From Roseateles noduli (GTDB lineage Bacteria > Pseudomonadota > Gammaproteobacteria > Burkholderiales > Burkholderiaceae_C), in the NCBI GenBank assembly GCA_002205125.1, contig NIOE01000002.1:310001-374000 (forward strand): DNA of 64,000 nucleotides, given 5' to 3'. Under the pieces are notes generated by a model. The model made no database searches and had not been told where the DNA came from. It saw only the letters and a program-made list of their open reading frames with translations. Made by a program: the position numbers and the translations under genes. How positions within the stretch are numbered: position 1 is the stretch's first letter; each line of letters opens with the position of its first letter. Positions 1 to 8,738 of this stretch are shown piece after piece.

Positions 1-49
1 GGCAACCGTCAGCGCGACGGCGCTGACGCCGGTGATTTCCGCCAAGTAA
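1..49 (+). CDS. C-terminal end of an upstream gene (partial)
   Basis: The window opens inside a plus-strand reading frame (second frame) ending in TAA at 47-49, with visible C-terminal residues ATVSATALTPVISAK. A terminator-like hairpin follows 23 bases later, which is why this frame is preferred over the first frame, which would read straight through the hairpin to 369. Fifteen residues are too few to recognise a family. Confidence 0.35.
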   Translation, partial: ATVSATALTPVISAK

Positions 50-72
50 GCGTCGGCGACTCCGGAATGAAA

Positions 73-95
73 GAAGCGGGCCTTGCGCCCGCTTC
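73..95. terminator. Hairpin between convergent genes, probable terminator
   Basis: A perfect 9-bp stem (GAAGCGGGC / GCCCGCTTC) with loop CTTGC. It lies between the plus-strand gene ending at 49 and the minus-strand IclR gene ending at 137. Short T-containing tracts flank it on both sides, so it may serve both directions. Confidence 0.6.
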
Positions 96-136
96 GTCGT
101 TTCCGGCCTGCGTTCCCAGGCCGTGCCGTCTGGTGC

Positions 137-904
137 TCAGCCCCGGAAGCCGAGCGACGCCGAGATCCGCGTTGCCGTTTCCTTCAAGCGAGGGAGCCAG
201 CCTTCCTCCAGCCGGTCTGCGGGCGCCGAAATTGACAGCCCCGCCACCAGCTTGCCTTGGTCGTCGTAGATGCCGGCGGCCATGCAGCGCACGCCCAGTT
301 CGAGTTCCTCGTCGTCGCGTGCGACGCCGCGCTGACGGACCAGCGCCATCTCGCGTTCGAGCAGGGTGATCTCCGTCAGGCTGTTGCGGGTGTGGCCGGA
401 CAGCCCAGTGCGCGTCGCGTAGGCGCGCACGCGCTGAGGGTCGTCGCTGGCCAGGAAGAGCTTGCCGACCGAGGTCAGGTGCAGCGGCGCCCGGCCGCCG
501 ACCGCGCGCACGACCTGCATGCCGCTGCGTTCGGAGTAGGTGCGCTCGATGTAGACGATCTCGTCGCCTTGCCGGACCGAGAGGTTGACCGGCTGATGGG
601 TCAGCTTGTGGAGCTCCCGCATCGGGCCGATGGCGGCCTCGCGGACGTCCAGGCGGGCCTTCACCAGGTTGCCCAGCTCCAGCAGCCGCATGCCCAGCCG
701 GTAGCTGCCGGCCTCTGGGCGATCCACGAAACGTCCCAGGGTCAGGTCGTTCAGGATGCGGTGGGCGGTCGAGGGATGCAGGCCCGTGGTCTCGCTGATG
801 AGCTTCAAGGACACGGGGTCCTGATGCTGGGCCAGGACGTCCAGCAACGCGAACGTGCGCTCGAGGACCTGGATGGCGGGGGTCTGCAGCTCCTTGGACT
901 TCAT
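137..904 (-). CDS. IclR-family transcriptional regulator
   Basis: A DNA-binding regulator of 255 residues, the usual IclR size. The N-terminal winged helix (about residues 10-65) has the family pattern around LKLISETTGLHPSTAHRILN. The rest is the IclR effector-binding domain, with HLTSVGKLFLA and the C-terminal GLSISAP segment. I chose the ATG at 904 (MKSKELQTPAIQVLERTF) because family members normally start about 10 residues before the HTH. A GTG at 931 would add nine residues. Neither start has a convincing ribosome site. It lies downstream of hpnE on the same strand, about 120 bases away, so co-transcription is possible but not shown. IclR proteins usually control aromatic, glyoxylate or other catabolic genes; the target cannot be told from here. 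Confidence 0.9.
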   Translation of the reverse strand: MKSKELQTPAIQVLERTFALLDVLAQHQDPVSLKLISETTGLHPSTAHRILNDLTLGRFVDRPEAGSYRLGMRLLELGNLVKARLDVREAAIGPMRELHKLTHQPVNLSVRQGDEIVYIERTYSERSGMQVVRAVGGRAPLHLTSVGKLFLASDDPQRVRAYATRTGLSGHTRNSLTEITLLEREMALVRQRGVARDDEELELGVRCMAAGIYDDQGKLVAGLSISAPADRLEEGWLPRLKETATRISASLGFRG

Positions 905-1024
905 GGCGGACGATTGTGAAGGATTTCTCACGGGTTTTGCATGGCGAAACCGAGAGCGGCCCCTAGCGGGCGCAATCCGTCGTTTTTGCCCATCAGCGGT
1001 GCGCGGATCGGGCCGAAAGGGGCA

Positions 1025-2308
1025 TCAGGAGGACGTGGCGCCGACAGGCTGCCGCATTGCGGAACGAGCCGCGGACAGCCCGCTTTGCACGGCGCCTTCG
1101 AGCGTGGCCGGATAAGGCCCGGCGAGGTAGTCGCCGGCGGCCCAGATGCCCGGTCCGATCGATGCGTCGGGGCGATTCAGTCCGGGCGTGCAGGCGAAGG
1201 TCGCGCGCTTCTCGCTCAGCACGCGGACGATCTTCGGCGGCGTCGCCCATGGGAAGCGGCGCTGGGCCTGCGTCAGCGCCGCAGCGCCGGTGGCGTCCAG
1301 TCCCTGTGCGACCCAGGGCGCTGCGCCGCTGACGACCAGGCTGAACAGGCCCGGATGCTGACCGAGCTGGCCGAGGTCGAAGGCGAACTGCGCCGGCTCG
1401 GTCGCCGATTCGCGCAGGGCAACCATCGGCGCCGGCAATGCCGATCCTGCGCTCTCCAGATAGATGGTGACGATGGGCTGGAATTCGAAGGCTCCGGCGG
1501 CGGCGCTCCAATGCGGCGCCAAGTCGCGCGTGAGGCGGGAAGCTTCGACCGACGTGCAGGCCACGACGACGGCGTCGAAGACGTCGCCGTCGACGGTCCA
1601 CTGCCGTCCCTGCGCCTCTATCCGCTGCACGCGCTGCGTGCGGAGTTCCGCGCCGCGCGACAGCAGCCACGCGCGCGCCGGTGTCGGGAGCAACGCGCTC
1701 AGCCCGCGCCGCGGCAGCAGCAGGTCGGCGCTGCCCGGACCGCTGAACAGCGCGTCCTTGAGCACCCTCAGGAAGACTTGTGCGCTGGCCTGTGTGGAGG
1801 GCGTGTTCAGCGCGGCGACGCACAGCGGATCGATCAGGTCGTCGCGCACGGCGCGCGGAAGTCCGCCGCAGAGTTCGGCGACGGTCAGCGCGGGATCGCA
1901 GCGGAAGCCGCGCAACGTCCACAGGCTGCTCGTGGCCAGGAATCTCAGTCGGTCCTGCAACGACCAGGCCGTGCAGGCCAGCACGCCGCGCAGGAAGGCG
2001 AGGGTGGGCGGTCCCGGCGGGAGTCGAAGCGTCTCGCGATCGGGATAACGCAGCCGCAGCGGCATGCGCAGCAGGTCCGAGTCAGGATCGCCGCCGACGC
2101 GCCGCATCAGCGCGAGCGTGTCCTTGTAGGCGCCGATCAGGATGTGCTGACCGTTGTCGAGCGCCGGCCCGGTGCCTTCCAGGCTGCGTGCCCGCCCGCC
2201 GAGCGTCGGCGCCATCTCGAACAGCGTGACCGACGCGCCCAGCGACACGGCTTCGACGGCCGCGGCGAGCCCCGCCCAGCCGCCGCCGATGACAGCCAGC
2301 CGCGTCAC
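1025..2308 (-). CDS. hpnE: Hydroxysqualene dehydroxylase HpnE
   Basis: FAD-dependent enzyme that reduces hydroxysqualene to squalene, the last step of the HpnC-HpnD-HpnE route to the hopanoid precursor. It has 427 residues and starts with a classic Rossmann dinucleotide motif (AVIGGGWAGLAAAVEA, residues 5-20), followed by an amine-oxidase-type FAD fold with GGRARS and LDNGQHILIGAY, typical of HpnE. The C-terminal part carries a second FAD-binding segment (IWAAGDYLAGPYPATLEGAV). The start codon is GTG, one base after the hpnD stop, so the two genes are almost certainly translationally coupled. Third gene of the minus-strand hpnC-hpnD-hpnE operon; no squalene-hopene cyclase gene is present in the window. 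Confidence 0.93.
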   Translation of the reverse strand: MTRLAVIGGGWAGLAAAVEAVSLGASVTLFEMAPTLGGRARSLEGTGPALDNGQHILIGAYKDTLALMRRVGGDPDSDLLRMPLRLRYPDRETLRLPPGPPTLAFLRGVLACTAWSLQDRLRFLATSSLWTLRGFRCDPALTVAELCGGLPRAVRDDLIDPLCVAALNTPSTQASAQVFLRVLKDALFSGPGSADLLLPRRGLSALLPTPARAWLLSRGAELRTQRVQRIEAQGRQWTVDGDVFDAVVVACTSVEASRLTRDLAPHWSAAAGAFEFQPIVTIYLESAGSALPAPMVALRESATEPAQFAFDLGQLGQHPGLFSLVVSGAAPWVAQGLDATGAAALTQAQRRFPWATPPKIVRVLSEKRATFACTPGLNRPDASIGPGIWAAGDYLAGPYPATLEGAVQSGLSAARSAMRQPVGATSS

Positions 2309-2309
2309 G

Positions 2310-3233
2310 TCAGCGCCCGCGCCAGTTCGTCTTCATCGCGATCCACAGCTTGCGCAGCGGCGTCAACGCGATGCGCTGGTGCAGGACCTGGAAGTTCTCG
2401 GCCTCGATCTCGCGCAGCAGCGTGCGGTAGATGTTGGCCATCATGAGCCCCGGCTTCTGCGCCTTGCGGTCCGTGTCGGACAGCAGCGCGACGGCCTCGT
2501 CGTACAGCGCGTGCGCGCGCTCCGCCTGGAACTTCATCAACGCGGTGAAACGGTCGCTGTAACCCCACGGCGCGTCGCGCTTGAGGATCTCGTGCGCCTT
2601 CACGTCGAATTGCTGCAGCTCGCTGACCGGCAGGTAGATGCGGCCGCGCCGCGCGTCGTCGCCGACGTCGCGGATGATGTTGGTGAGCTGCATCGCCTGG
2701 CCCAGCTTGTGCGCGTAGGCGATGGTCTGCGGATCGGTGCGGCCGAAGATGCCTGAGGCCACTTCGCCCACCACGCCCGCCACCAGGTGGCAATAGCGCT
2801 GCAGGCCGGGGTAGTCGAGGTAACGCGTCTGCTCCAGGTCCATCTGGCAGCCGTCGATGACGGCCAGCAGGTGTTCCAGGCGGATGTCGTAGTCCTTGAC
2901 GTGCGGCATCAGCGCCTTCATCGCCGGATGCGAGGGCTGGCCGTTGAAGGCGCTCATCGCTTCCTTGCGCCACCAGGCCAGCTTGGTCGCGGCGACGCCC
3001 GGATCGGACACCTCGTCGACGACGTCGTCGACCTCGCGGCAGAACGCGTAGAAGGCCGTGATCGCGGCGCGACGCGGCGGCGGCAGGAAGAGGAACGCGT
3101 AATAGAAGCTGGAGCCGCTCGCGGCGGCTTTCTGCTGGACGTACTGCTCGGGCGTGGAAGCGCCGGCGGCGGTCGCCTTGTCCGCAGTCTTGTCGGAGGC
3201 CTTGTCGGCGGTCTTGTCAGTATTGGTGCTCAT
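2310..3233 (-). CDS. hpnD: Presqualene diphosphate synthase HpnD
   Basis: Condenses two farnesyl diphosphates to presqualene diphosphate. It has 307 residues in the squalene/phytoene synthase fold, with both metal-binding acidic motifs visible: CREVDDVVDEV in the first half and RDVGDDARRGRIYLP in the second. The start at 3233 (MSTNTDK) overlaps the hpnC stop as ATGA, showing coupling. A longer in-frame extension upstream would lie inside hpnC and is rejected. The N-terminal 25 residues form an unusual low-complexity repeat (DKTADKASDKTADKAT) before the catalytic domain begins near SSFYYAFLFLPPPRR. Confidence 0.94.
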   Translation of the reverse strand: MSTNTDKTADKASDKTADKATAAGASTPEQYVQQKAAASGSSFYYAFLFLPPPRRAAITAFYAFCREVDDVVDEVSDPGVAATKLAWWRKEAMSAFNGQPSHPAMKALMPHVKDYDIRLEHLLAVIDGCQMDLEQTRYLDYPGLQRYCHLVAGVVGEVASGIFGRTDPQTIAYAHKLGQAMQLTNIIRDVGDDARRGRIYLPVSELQQFDVKAHEILKRDAPWGYSDRFTALMKFQAERAHALYDEAVALLSDTDRKAQKPGLMMANIYRTLLREIEAENFQVLHQRIALTPLRKLWIAMKTNWRGR

Positions 3234-4102
3234 CGCGCCGTCCCTTCGCGGCGTGGGTTCGTTCGGTCCGTCGGCATCGTCAAGGCGCGCCACAGCAGCA
3301 GCGGCGCGTCGGCGGCGACTATCGCCGGCCGTCGCAGCAGGGCATCGAAACGGTTCGACGCCAGCTTGTCGAGGATACGGAGGCCGCCTTGTACCACCAA
3401 GCGGAGCTCCCAACCGGCCCGGCCCGGAATCCGGCGGGCCAGCGGCGCGCCTTCGGCCATCAGGTCGCGGGCCCAGTCGCAGAGTTCCGCGATCAGCGCC
3501 CGGGCGGCCGGACTGTCGTGCAGCGACAGCAGGTCCTGTCCCTCGACGCCGTGACGCCGGCGGTCCTCTTGCGGCGCGTAGATGCGGCCGCGCGGGCCGT
3601 CGACGGTGAAGTCCTGCCAGAAGTTGATCAGTTGGAGCGCCGAGCAGATCGCGTCCGAACGCCGCAGCGACTCGGCGTCGGCGATGTCGTACAGGTGCAG
3701 CAGCAGGCGTCCGACCGGGTTGGCCGAGCGGCGGCAGTAGTCGAGCAGCTCCGTGCGGGTGGCGTAGTCGGTCTTCACGAGGTCCTGCTCGAAGGCATCG
3801 AGAAGATCCTCCAGCAGCGGCACCGGCAGGCGGTACTCGACGAGGATGCGCCCCAGCGGCGCGAACACGCGTGCCGCCCAGCGCGGCGACGGCGCCCGAC
3901 CCGCGGCGACGGCGCGCAGGTCGGCCCGGTAGTCGGCCAGGTCGCGCAGCCGCTGCGCGGGCGTCGCGTCGCCTTCATCGGCCAGATCGTCGGCGGTCCG
4001 CGCGAAGTGGTAGATCGCCATGATCGCGGGACGCAGCGCCGGCGGGCTCAGCCAGGAAGCGACAGGAAAGTTTTCGTAGTGCTCTATGCTCACGGGCGGC
4101 AT
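3230..4102 (-). CDS. hpnC: Hydroxysqualene synthase HpnC
   Basis: Converts presqualene diphosphate to hydroxysqualene. It has 290 residues, a second squalene/phytoene synthase fold protein in the operon. The motifs ARTADDLADEGD (residues about 34-45) and WQDFTVDGPRGRIYAP correspond to the two Asp-rich regions. I chose ATG 4102 (MPPVSIEHYENFPVASW) because a GGAGA ribosome site lies just upstream and the family starts at HYENFPVAS. First gene of hpnCDE, divergent from the RND efflux operon across a 215-base spacer. With hpnD and hpnE it gives a complete FPP-to-squalene pathway. Confidence 0.94.
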   Translation of the reverse strand: MPPVSIEHYENFPVASWLSPPALRPAIMAIYHFARTADDLADEGDATPAQRLRDLADYRADLRAVAAGRAPSPRWAARVFAPLGRILVEYRLPVPLLEDLLDAFEQDLVKTDYATRTELLDYCRRSANPVGRLLLHLYDIADAESLRRSDAICSALQLINFWQDFTVDGPRGRIYAPQEDRRRHGVEGQDLLSLHDSPAARALIAELCDWARDLMAEGAPLARRIPGRAGWELRLVVQGGLRILDKLASNRFDALLRRPAIVAADAPLLLWRALTMPTDRTNPRREGTAR

Positions 4103-4224
4103 TCTCCGCTGAGCGGGCGGTGCCGTTTGCGTCAACCTGATGTCCCGAAACCCCCGGCGGTTTGCGACGGGCATCACTCCCCGCAAACCACGAGCAGTAG
4201 CCCGGTGAACCGTACGCCGTCGGT

Positions 4225-4253
4225 TTGACACGTTCGGACACGCTGAATACATT
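4225..4253 (+). promoter_or_regulatory. Sigma-70-type promoter of the RND efflux operon
   Basis: A perfect -35 hexamer TTGACA (4225-4230), a 17-bp spacer, and a -10 TACATT (4248-4253). It points to the adaptor gene starting at 4318 and is followed at once by a palindrome. It is one of the best promoter matches in the window. Confidence 0.7.
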
Positions 4254-4254
4254 A

Positions 4255-4266
4255 CTGACCGGTCAG
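4255..4266. promoter_or_regulatory. Palindromic operator candidate at the RND promoter
   Basis: CTGACCGGTCAG is a perfect 12-bp inverted repeat just downstream of the -10 element, over the expected transcription start. A further partial repeat (GTCAGTCAG) follows. RND pump promoters are commonly blocked by TetR-family repressors at such sites; no regulator gene lies next to it here, so the identity of the binder is inferred. Confidence 0.55.
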
Positions 4267-4317
4267 TCAGTTACTCCGACGCCCAAGGCCGGGCGTCGTG
4301 GCTTTGTCGAGGTGTCC

Positions 4318-5544
4318 ATGCCCCAACGGTCTCTAGTGTCCCTGTCCGCCGGTACGCCCGGCGCCGTGTCCGAATCCGATTCCGCCGGCCCTGCCGGTTC
4401 CTGGGGACGCGTTTCGAAGTGGCTGGCGGCGACCGCCGCGACGGCCGCCGTGGTCGTGCTGGCCGCCTGCGGCAAGCAGGCGCCGCCGCCGGAGCCGGAG
4501 CGCTACGTGCGCACGCAGGTGCTGACGCCGCAATCGGCCGGCCTGCAGCGCGAGTTCGCCGCTGAAGTGCGGGCCCGCGTCGAGTCGCGCCTGTCCTTCC
4601 GCGTCGCCGGCAAGATCCTGGAACGCAAGGTGGACCTCGGATCGGTGGTGAAGCCCGGGCAGGTGCTCGCGCGGATCGACAGTTCCGATCTGGTGCTCGC
4701 CCAGGAGGCCGCCAAGTCCACCGTGCTGGCGGCGCGCGTCAACCGCGACCAGCTCGGCGCCGACTACCGGCGCTACATCGACCTGCATCGCCAGGGCTTC
4801 ATCAGCGCGGCCGAACTCGATCGGCGCGACGCCGCCTTCAAGGCCGCGCAGGCGCAGTTCGAATCGGCGCGCGCCCAGTCCGACGTCCAGCGCAACCAGG
4901 CGCAGTATTCGAGCCTGATCGCCGACGCTGCTGGCGTCGTGACCGGCATCGACGCGGAACCCGGCATGGTCGTGGCCGCCGGCACCCCGGTCGTGCGCGT
5001 GGCCAACGACGGGCCGCGGGACATCGTGTTCTCCGTCTCCGAAGACCAGGTCGCCCTGGTGCGCGCCGCTGCGGCACGCCCAGACGGCCTGAAGGTCCGC
5101 CTCTGGACCGACACCAAGGCCGAGGCGCAGCCGATCAAGCTGCGCGAGCTGGCCGCCGCCGCCGACCCGGTGACGCGGACCTTCCTGGTGAAGGCCGAGC
5201 TCAACAGCCAGAACGTGCACCTCGGCCAGACCGCGACGGTCGTGCTGACGGGCGCGCCGTCGGACAACGCGATCAAGCTGCCGCTGAGCGCGGTGATGGA
5301 ATCGCAGGGCAAGAGCGCCGTACTGCTGCTCGATCCGAAGACGATGGCGGTGAGCCCGCAGGCGGTCACCGTTGTCGGCGCCGAAGGCAACGAGCTGGTC
5401 GTGCAGGGCCTGACGCCCGGGATGGAAGTCGTGACCGCCGGCGGCCATGTGCTGACGCCGGGGCAGAAGGTCAAGCGCTTCGTCCCGCCGGGCACGCCGA
5501 CCCCGGGCACCGCGCCCGCGCCGGCTCCCACCGCTTCGCGCTGA
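4318..5544 (+). CDS. RND efflux periplasmic adaptor lipoprotein
   Basis: Membrane-fusion subunit linking an inner-membrane RND pump to an outer-membrane channel. It has 408 residues. A hydrophobic signal ends in a lipobox (VLAAC, Cys51), so the mature protein should be a lipoprotein. The order is typical: barrel-sandwich hybrid with RLSFRVAGKILERKVDLGSVVKPGQVLARID, a helical hairpin (about 140-200), a second lipoyl half (GVVTGIDAEPGMVVAAGTPV), the beta-barrel, and a membrane-proximal domain ending in a Pro/Ala-rich tail. The ATG at 4318 lies downstream of the promoter; the signal n-region is long (about 35 residues), so the exact start is not certain. It is 16 bases from the pump gene, clearly one operon. 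No outer-membrane factor gene follows. Confidence 0.92.
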   Translation: MPQRSLVSLSAGTPGAVSESDSAGPAGSWGRVSKWLAATAATAAVVVLAACGKQAPPPEPERYVRTQVLTPQSAGLQREFAAEVRARVESRLSFRVAGKILERKVDLGSVVKPGQVLARIDSSDLVLAQEAAKSTVLAARVNRDQLGADYRRYIDLHRQGFISAAELDRRDAAFKAAQAQFESARAQSDVQRNQAQYSSLIADAAGVVTGIDAEPGMVVAAGTPVVRVANDGPRDIVFSVSEDQVALVRAAAARPDGLKVRLWTDTKAEAQPIKLRELAAAADPVTRTFLVKAELNSQNVHLGQTATVVLTGAPSDNAIKLPLSAVMESQGKSAVLLLDPKTMAVSPQAVTVVGAEGNELVVQGLTPGMEVVTAGGHVLTPGQKVKRFVPPGTPTPGTAPAPAPTASR

Positions 5545-5560
5545 GCCCCGGGAGCCCTGA

Positions 5561-8500
5561 ATGAGCAACCCGAGCCGCGCCGGTTTCAACCTCTCGCGCT
5601 GGGCGCTGGAGCATGCCCCGCTGACGCGCTACCTGATGGTGGTGCTGATGGTGCTGGGCTTCGCCGCCTACTTCCAACTGGGTCAGGACGAGGATCCGCC
5701 GTTCACCTTCCGCGCGATGGTCGTGCAGGCCTACTGGCCGGGCGCGACGCCGCAGCAGATGGCCGAGCAGGTCACCGACAAGATCGAACGCACCCTGCAG
5801 GAGGTGCCGCACGCCGACAAGATCCGCAGCTACACCAAGCCGGGGGAGTCGCTCACCATCTTCCAGGTGAAGGACAACACCGCGCCGGGCGAGGTGCCGC
5901 AGCTCTGGTACACGGTCCGCAAGAAGATCGGCGACCTGCGCGCCACGCTGCCGCAGGGCGTGCTGGGACCGTTCTTCAACGATGAATTCGGCGACGTCTA
6001 CGGCTCGATCTTCGCGCTGTCGTCCGACGGCGGCTTCTCCATAGAGGAACTGCGCCAGCAGGCCGAGGCCGTGCGCTCGGAGCTGCTGCGCGTGCAGGAC
6101 GTGGCCAAGGTCGATCTCTTCGGCGTCCAGGCCGAGAAGCTCTTCATCGAGATCTCGCAGAAGCGCCTGGCCGAACTGGGCCTGGACTTCAACCAGGTCG
6201 TGTCGCAGCTCAATGCGCAGAACGCGGTCGAAAGCGCCGGCACGATGAACGCCGGCAGCGCCAACGTGCAGATCCGCATCGAGGGCCAGCTCAACTCGGT
6301 CCAGGCGCTGAGCGAATTCCCGATCCGCGGCACCAACACGCAGACCGGCGTGGCCAGCAGCATCCGCCTGGGCGACATCGCCAAGGTCCGTCGCGGCTAC
6401 GTCGATCCTGCCACGACCATGGTCCGCTACAACGGCAAGCAGGTCGTCGCGCTGGGCGTGTCGATGGGCAAGGGCGGCGACATCATCGCGCTGGGCAAGG
6501 CGCTGCAGGTCAGCGTCAAGCGGCTGCAGCAGCAACTGCCGGCCGGCATCTCGCTGCAGCAGATCCAGGACCAGCCCAGCGCCGTGAAGAGCTCGGTGGG
6601 CGAGTTCGTGCACGTGCTGATCGAGGCCGTCGTCGTGGTGCTGGGCGTGAGCTTCATCGCGCTGGGCCTGCACACCAAGCCGCTGCGCATCGACGTGTGG
6701 CCGGGCCTGGTCGTGGGCATCACCATCCCGCTGGTGCTGGCGATCACCTTCGTCGTGATGCTCTACGCCGGCGTGGGGCTGCACAAGATCTCGCTGGGGT
6801 CGCTGATCATCGCGCTGGGCCTGCTCGTCGACGACGCCATCATTGCCGTCGAGATGATGGTGCGCAAGCTCGAAGAGGGCTACGACAAGATGCACGCGGC
6901 GACGTACGCCTACGACGCCACCGCCAAGCCGATGCTGACCGGTACGCTGATCACCGCGGTCGGCTTCCTGCCGATCGGCCTGGCGAAGTCCACCGTCGGC
7001 GAGTACACCTACGCCATCTTCGCGGTGACGGCGGCGGCGCTGGTAATCTCCTGGCTCGTGTCGGTCTACTTCGTGCCCTACCTGGGCGCACTGCTGCTGA
7101 AGACCCGCGCCGGTCACGAGGGCGAGGCCCACGAGGTCTTCGACACGCCGTTCTACAACCGCTTCCGCCGCTGGGTCGCCTGGTGTGTGTACAACCGCTG
7201 GAAGACCATCGGCCTGACGATCCTGGTGTTCGTGCTCGGCCTGGCCGGCATGGGCAAGGTGCAGCAGCAGTTCTTCCCGGACTCGAGCCGGCCGGAGATC
7301 CTCGTCGACCTGTGGCTGCCCGAGGGCGCCACGATCGAGGAGAGCAACGTCATCGCCAAGCGCTTCGAGGCTCGCATGGCCAAGGAACCGCTGGTCGGCA
7401 GCATCGCGACCTGGGTGGGCTCGGGCGTGCCGCGCTTCTACCTGCCGCTGGACCAGATCCTGCCCAACACCAACGTCAGCCAGGCCATCATCCTGCCGAA
7501 GTCGCTGGCCGACCGCGAGACCTTGCGCCACAAGCTGCCGCAGATCCTGGCGCAGGAATTCTCCGAAGTGCGCGGCCGCGTGAAGCTGCTGCCCAACGGG
7601 CCGCCGGTGCCGTACCCGGTGCAGTTCCGCATCGCCGGTGACGATCCCGCGCAGCTGCGGATCTACGCCGACCGCGCCAAGGAGCAGATGCGCGCCAACC
7701 CGAACATGGTCGGCGTCAACGACAACTGGAACGAGGCCATCAAGGTCCTGCGCCTGCAGGTCGACCAGGACAAGGCGCGGGCGCTCGGCGTCACCAGCCA
7801 GAGCATCGCGCAGGCGGCGCGCATCCTCGTGACCGGCACGACGGTGGCGCAGTACCGCGAGGCCGACCGGCTGATCGACATCGTCCTGCGCCAGCCGGTG
7901 CAGGAGCGCGACACGCTGTCCGAACTCGCCAACGCCTACGTGCCGACGGCCTCGGGCCGCTCGGTGCCGCTGACGCAGATCGCCAAGCCCCAGTTCACCT
8001 GGGAGCCGGGCGTGATGCACCGCGAGAGCCGCCAGTTCGCGATCACCGTGCAGGGCGACGTCATCGAAGGCCTGCAGGGTGCGACGGTGACCACGCAGCT
8101 CTGGCCCGCGCTCGACGCGATGCAGAAGGAGATGCCGCCCGGCTACTCGATCTCGATCGCCGGCGCGGTGGAGGAAAGCAGCAAGGGCACCGGCTCGATC
8201 GCCGCCGGCGTGCCCATCATGCTGTTCATCACCTTCACGCTGCTGATGCTGCAGCTGCACAGCTTCTCGCGCGCCATGCTGGCCTTCCTGACCGGCTTCC
8301 TCGGCATCGCGGGCGTGTCCGCGGCGCTGCTGCTGCTGAACCGGCCGTTCGGTTTCGTCGCGCTGCTGGGCGTGATCGCGCTGATGGGCATGATCCAGCG
8401 GAACTCCGTCATCCTGATCGACCAGATCGAGCAGGACCGCAGCCGCGGCGTGCCGCCGGCCCAGGCCATCGTCGAGTCCGCCGTGCGTCGTCTGCGCCCG

Positions 8501-8701
8501 ATCGCGCTGACCGCCGCGGCCGCCGTGCTGGCGATGGTGCCGCTGTCGCGCAGCGTGTTCTGGGGCCCGATGGCGGTGGCCATCATGGGCGGCCTCATCG
8601 TGGCCACCGTGCTGACGCTGCTGGCGCTGCCGGCGATGTACGCGGCCTGGTTCCGCGTCGAACGCGACAAGGACGCGGGCATCGCGCCGTCCACGCACTG
8701 A
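5561..8701 (+). CDS. RND efflux transporter permease (AcrB/HAE-type)
   Basis: Proton-driven inner-membrane exporter of 1046 residues, the standard AcrB-family length, with two repeated halves of six membrane helices and large periplasmic loops. The proton-relay pair Asp424-Asp425 is present in GLLVDDAIIAVEMM, matching the AcrB TM4 motif. In the TM10 segment the expected lysine is replaced by arginine (GMIQRNSVILIDQIEQD, Arg947). The N-terminus (FNLSRWALEHAPLTRYLM) and the DEDPPFTFRAMVV segment are typical of a drug/solvent-efflux subgroup outside AcrB proper. It is co-transcribed with the adaptor. Substrates cannot be read from the sequence. It is not the hopanoid transporter HpnN despite the neighbouring hpn genes: the family is HAE, not MMPL-like. 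Confidence 0.93.
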   Translation: MSNPSRAGFNLSRWALEHAPLTRYLMVVLMVLGFAAYFQLGQDEDPPFTFRAMVVQAYWPGATPQQMAEQVTDKIERTLQEVPHADKIRSYTKPGESLTIFQVKDNTAPGEVPQLWYTVRKKIGDLRATLPQGVLGPFFNDEFGDVYGSIFALSSDGGFSIEELRQQAEAVRSELLRVQDVAKVDLFGVQAEKLFIEISQKRLAELGLDFNQVVSQLNAQNAVESAGTMNAGSANVQIRIEGQLNSVQALSEFPIRGTNTQTGVASSIRLGDIAKVRRGYVDPATTMVRYNGKQVVALGVSMGKGGDIIALGKALQVSVKRLQQQLPAGISLQQIQDQPSAVKSSVGEFVHVLIEAVVVVLGVSFIALGLHTKPLRIDVWPGLVVGITIPLVLAITFVVMLYAGVGLHKISLGSLIIALGLLVDDAIIAVEMMVRKLEEGYDKMHAATYAYDATAKPMLTGTLITAVGFLPIGLAKSTVGEYTYAIFAVTAAALVISWLVSVYFVPYLGALLLKTRAGHEGEAHEVFDTPFYNRFRRWVAWCVYNRWKTIGLTILVFVLGLAGMGKVQQQFFPDSSRPEILVDLWLPEGATIEESNVIAKRFEARMAKEPLVGSIATWVGSGVPRFYLPLDQILPNTNVSQAIILPKSLADRETLRHKLPQILAQEFSEVRGRVKLLPNGPPVPYPVQFRIAGDDPAQLRIYADRAKEQMRANPNMVGVNDNWNEAIKVLRLQVDQDKARALGVTSQSIAQAARILVTGTTVAQYREADRLIDIVLRQPVQERDTLSELANAYVPTASGRSVPLTQIAKPQFTWEPGVMHRESRQFAITVQGDVIEGLQGATVTTQLWPALDAMQKEMPPGYSISIAGAVEESSKGTGSIAAGVPIMLFITFTLLMLQLHSFSRAMLAFLTGFLGIAGVSAALLLLNRPFGFVALLGVIALMGMIQRNSVILIDQIEQDRSRGVPPAQAIVESAVRRLRPIALTAAAAVLAMVPLSRSVFWGPMAVAIMGGLIVATVLTLLALPAMYAAWFRVERDKDAGIAPSTH

Positions 8702-8715
8702 CCTCGCAGGGGTTT

Positions 8716-8738
8716 CCCCCGCCCGGGACGGGCGGGGG
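8716..8738 (+). terminator. GC-rich hairpin after the RND operon
   Basis: A perfect 9-bp stem CCCCCGCCC / GGGCGGGGG with loop GGGAC, 15 bases after the permease stop. There is no T-run afterwards, so it may be a weak or Rho-assisted terminator or an mRNA 3' stabiliser. Confidence 0.5.

Noticed and set aside
1-369. First-frame read-through from the window edge to 369
   Set aside because: It passes through a clear terminator hairpin and becomes Arg/Pro-rich antisense to the IclR gene.
5471-8698. Very long minus-strand open frame opposite the RND permease
   Set aside because: It is His/Arg/Ala/Asp-rich low-complexity translation, a mirror of a real AcrB-family gene on the other strand; common in high-GC DNA.
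5561-8701. RND permease as hopanoid transporter HpnN
   Set aside because: The neighbouring hpn genes suggested it, but the sequence is AcrB/HAE-type with its own adaptor and promoter, not HpnN-like.
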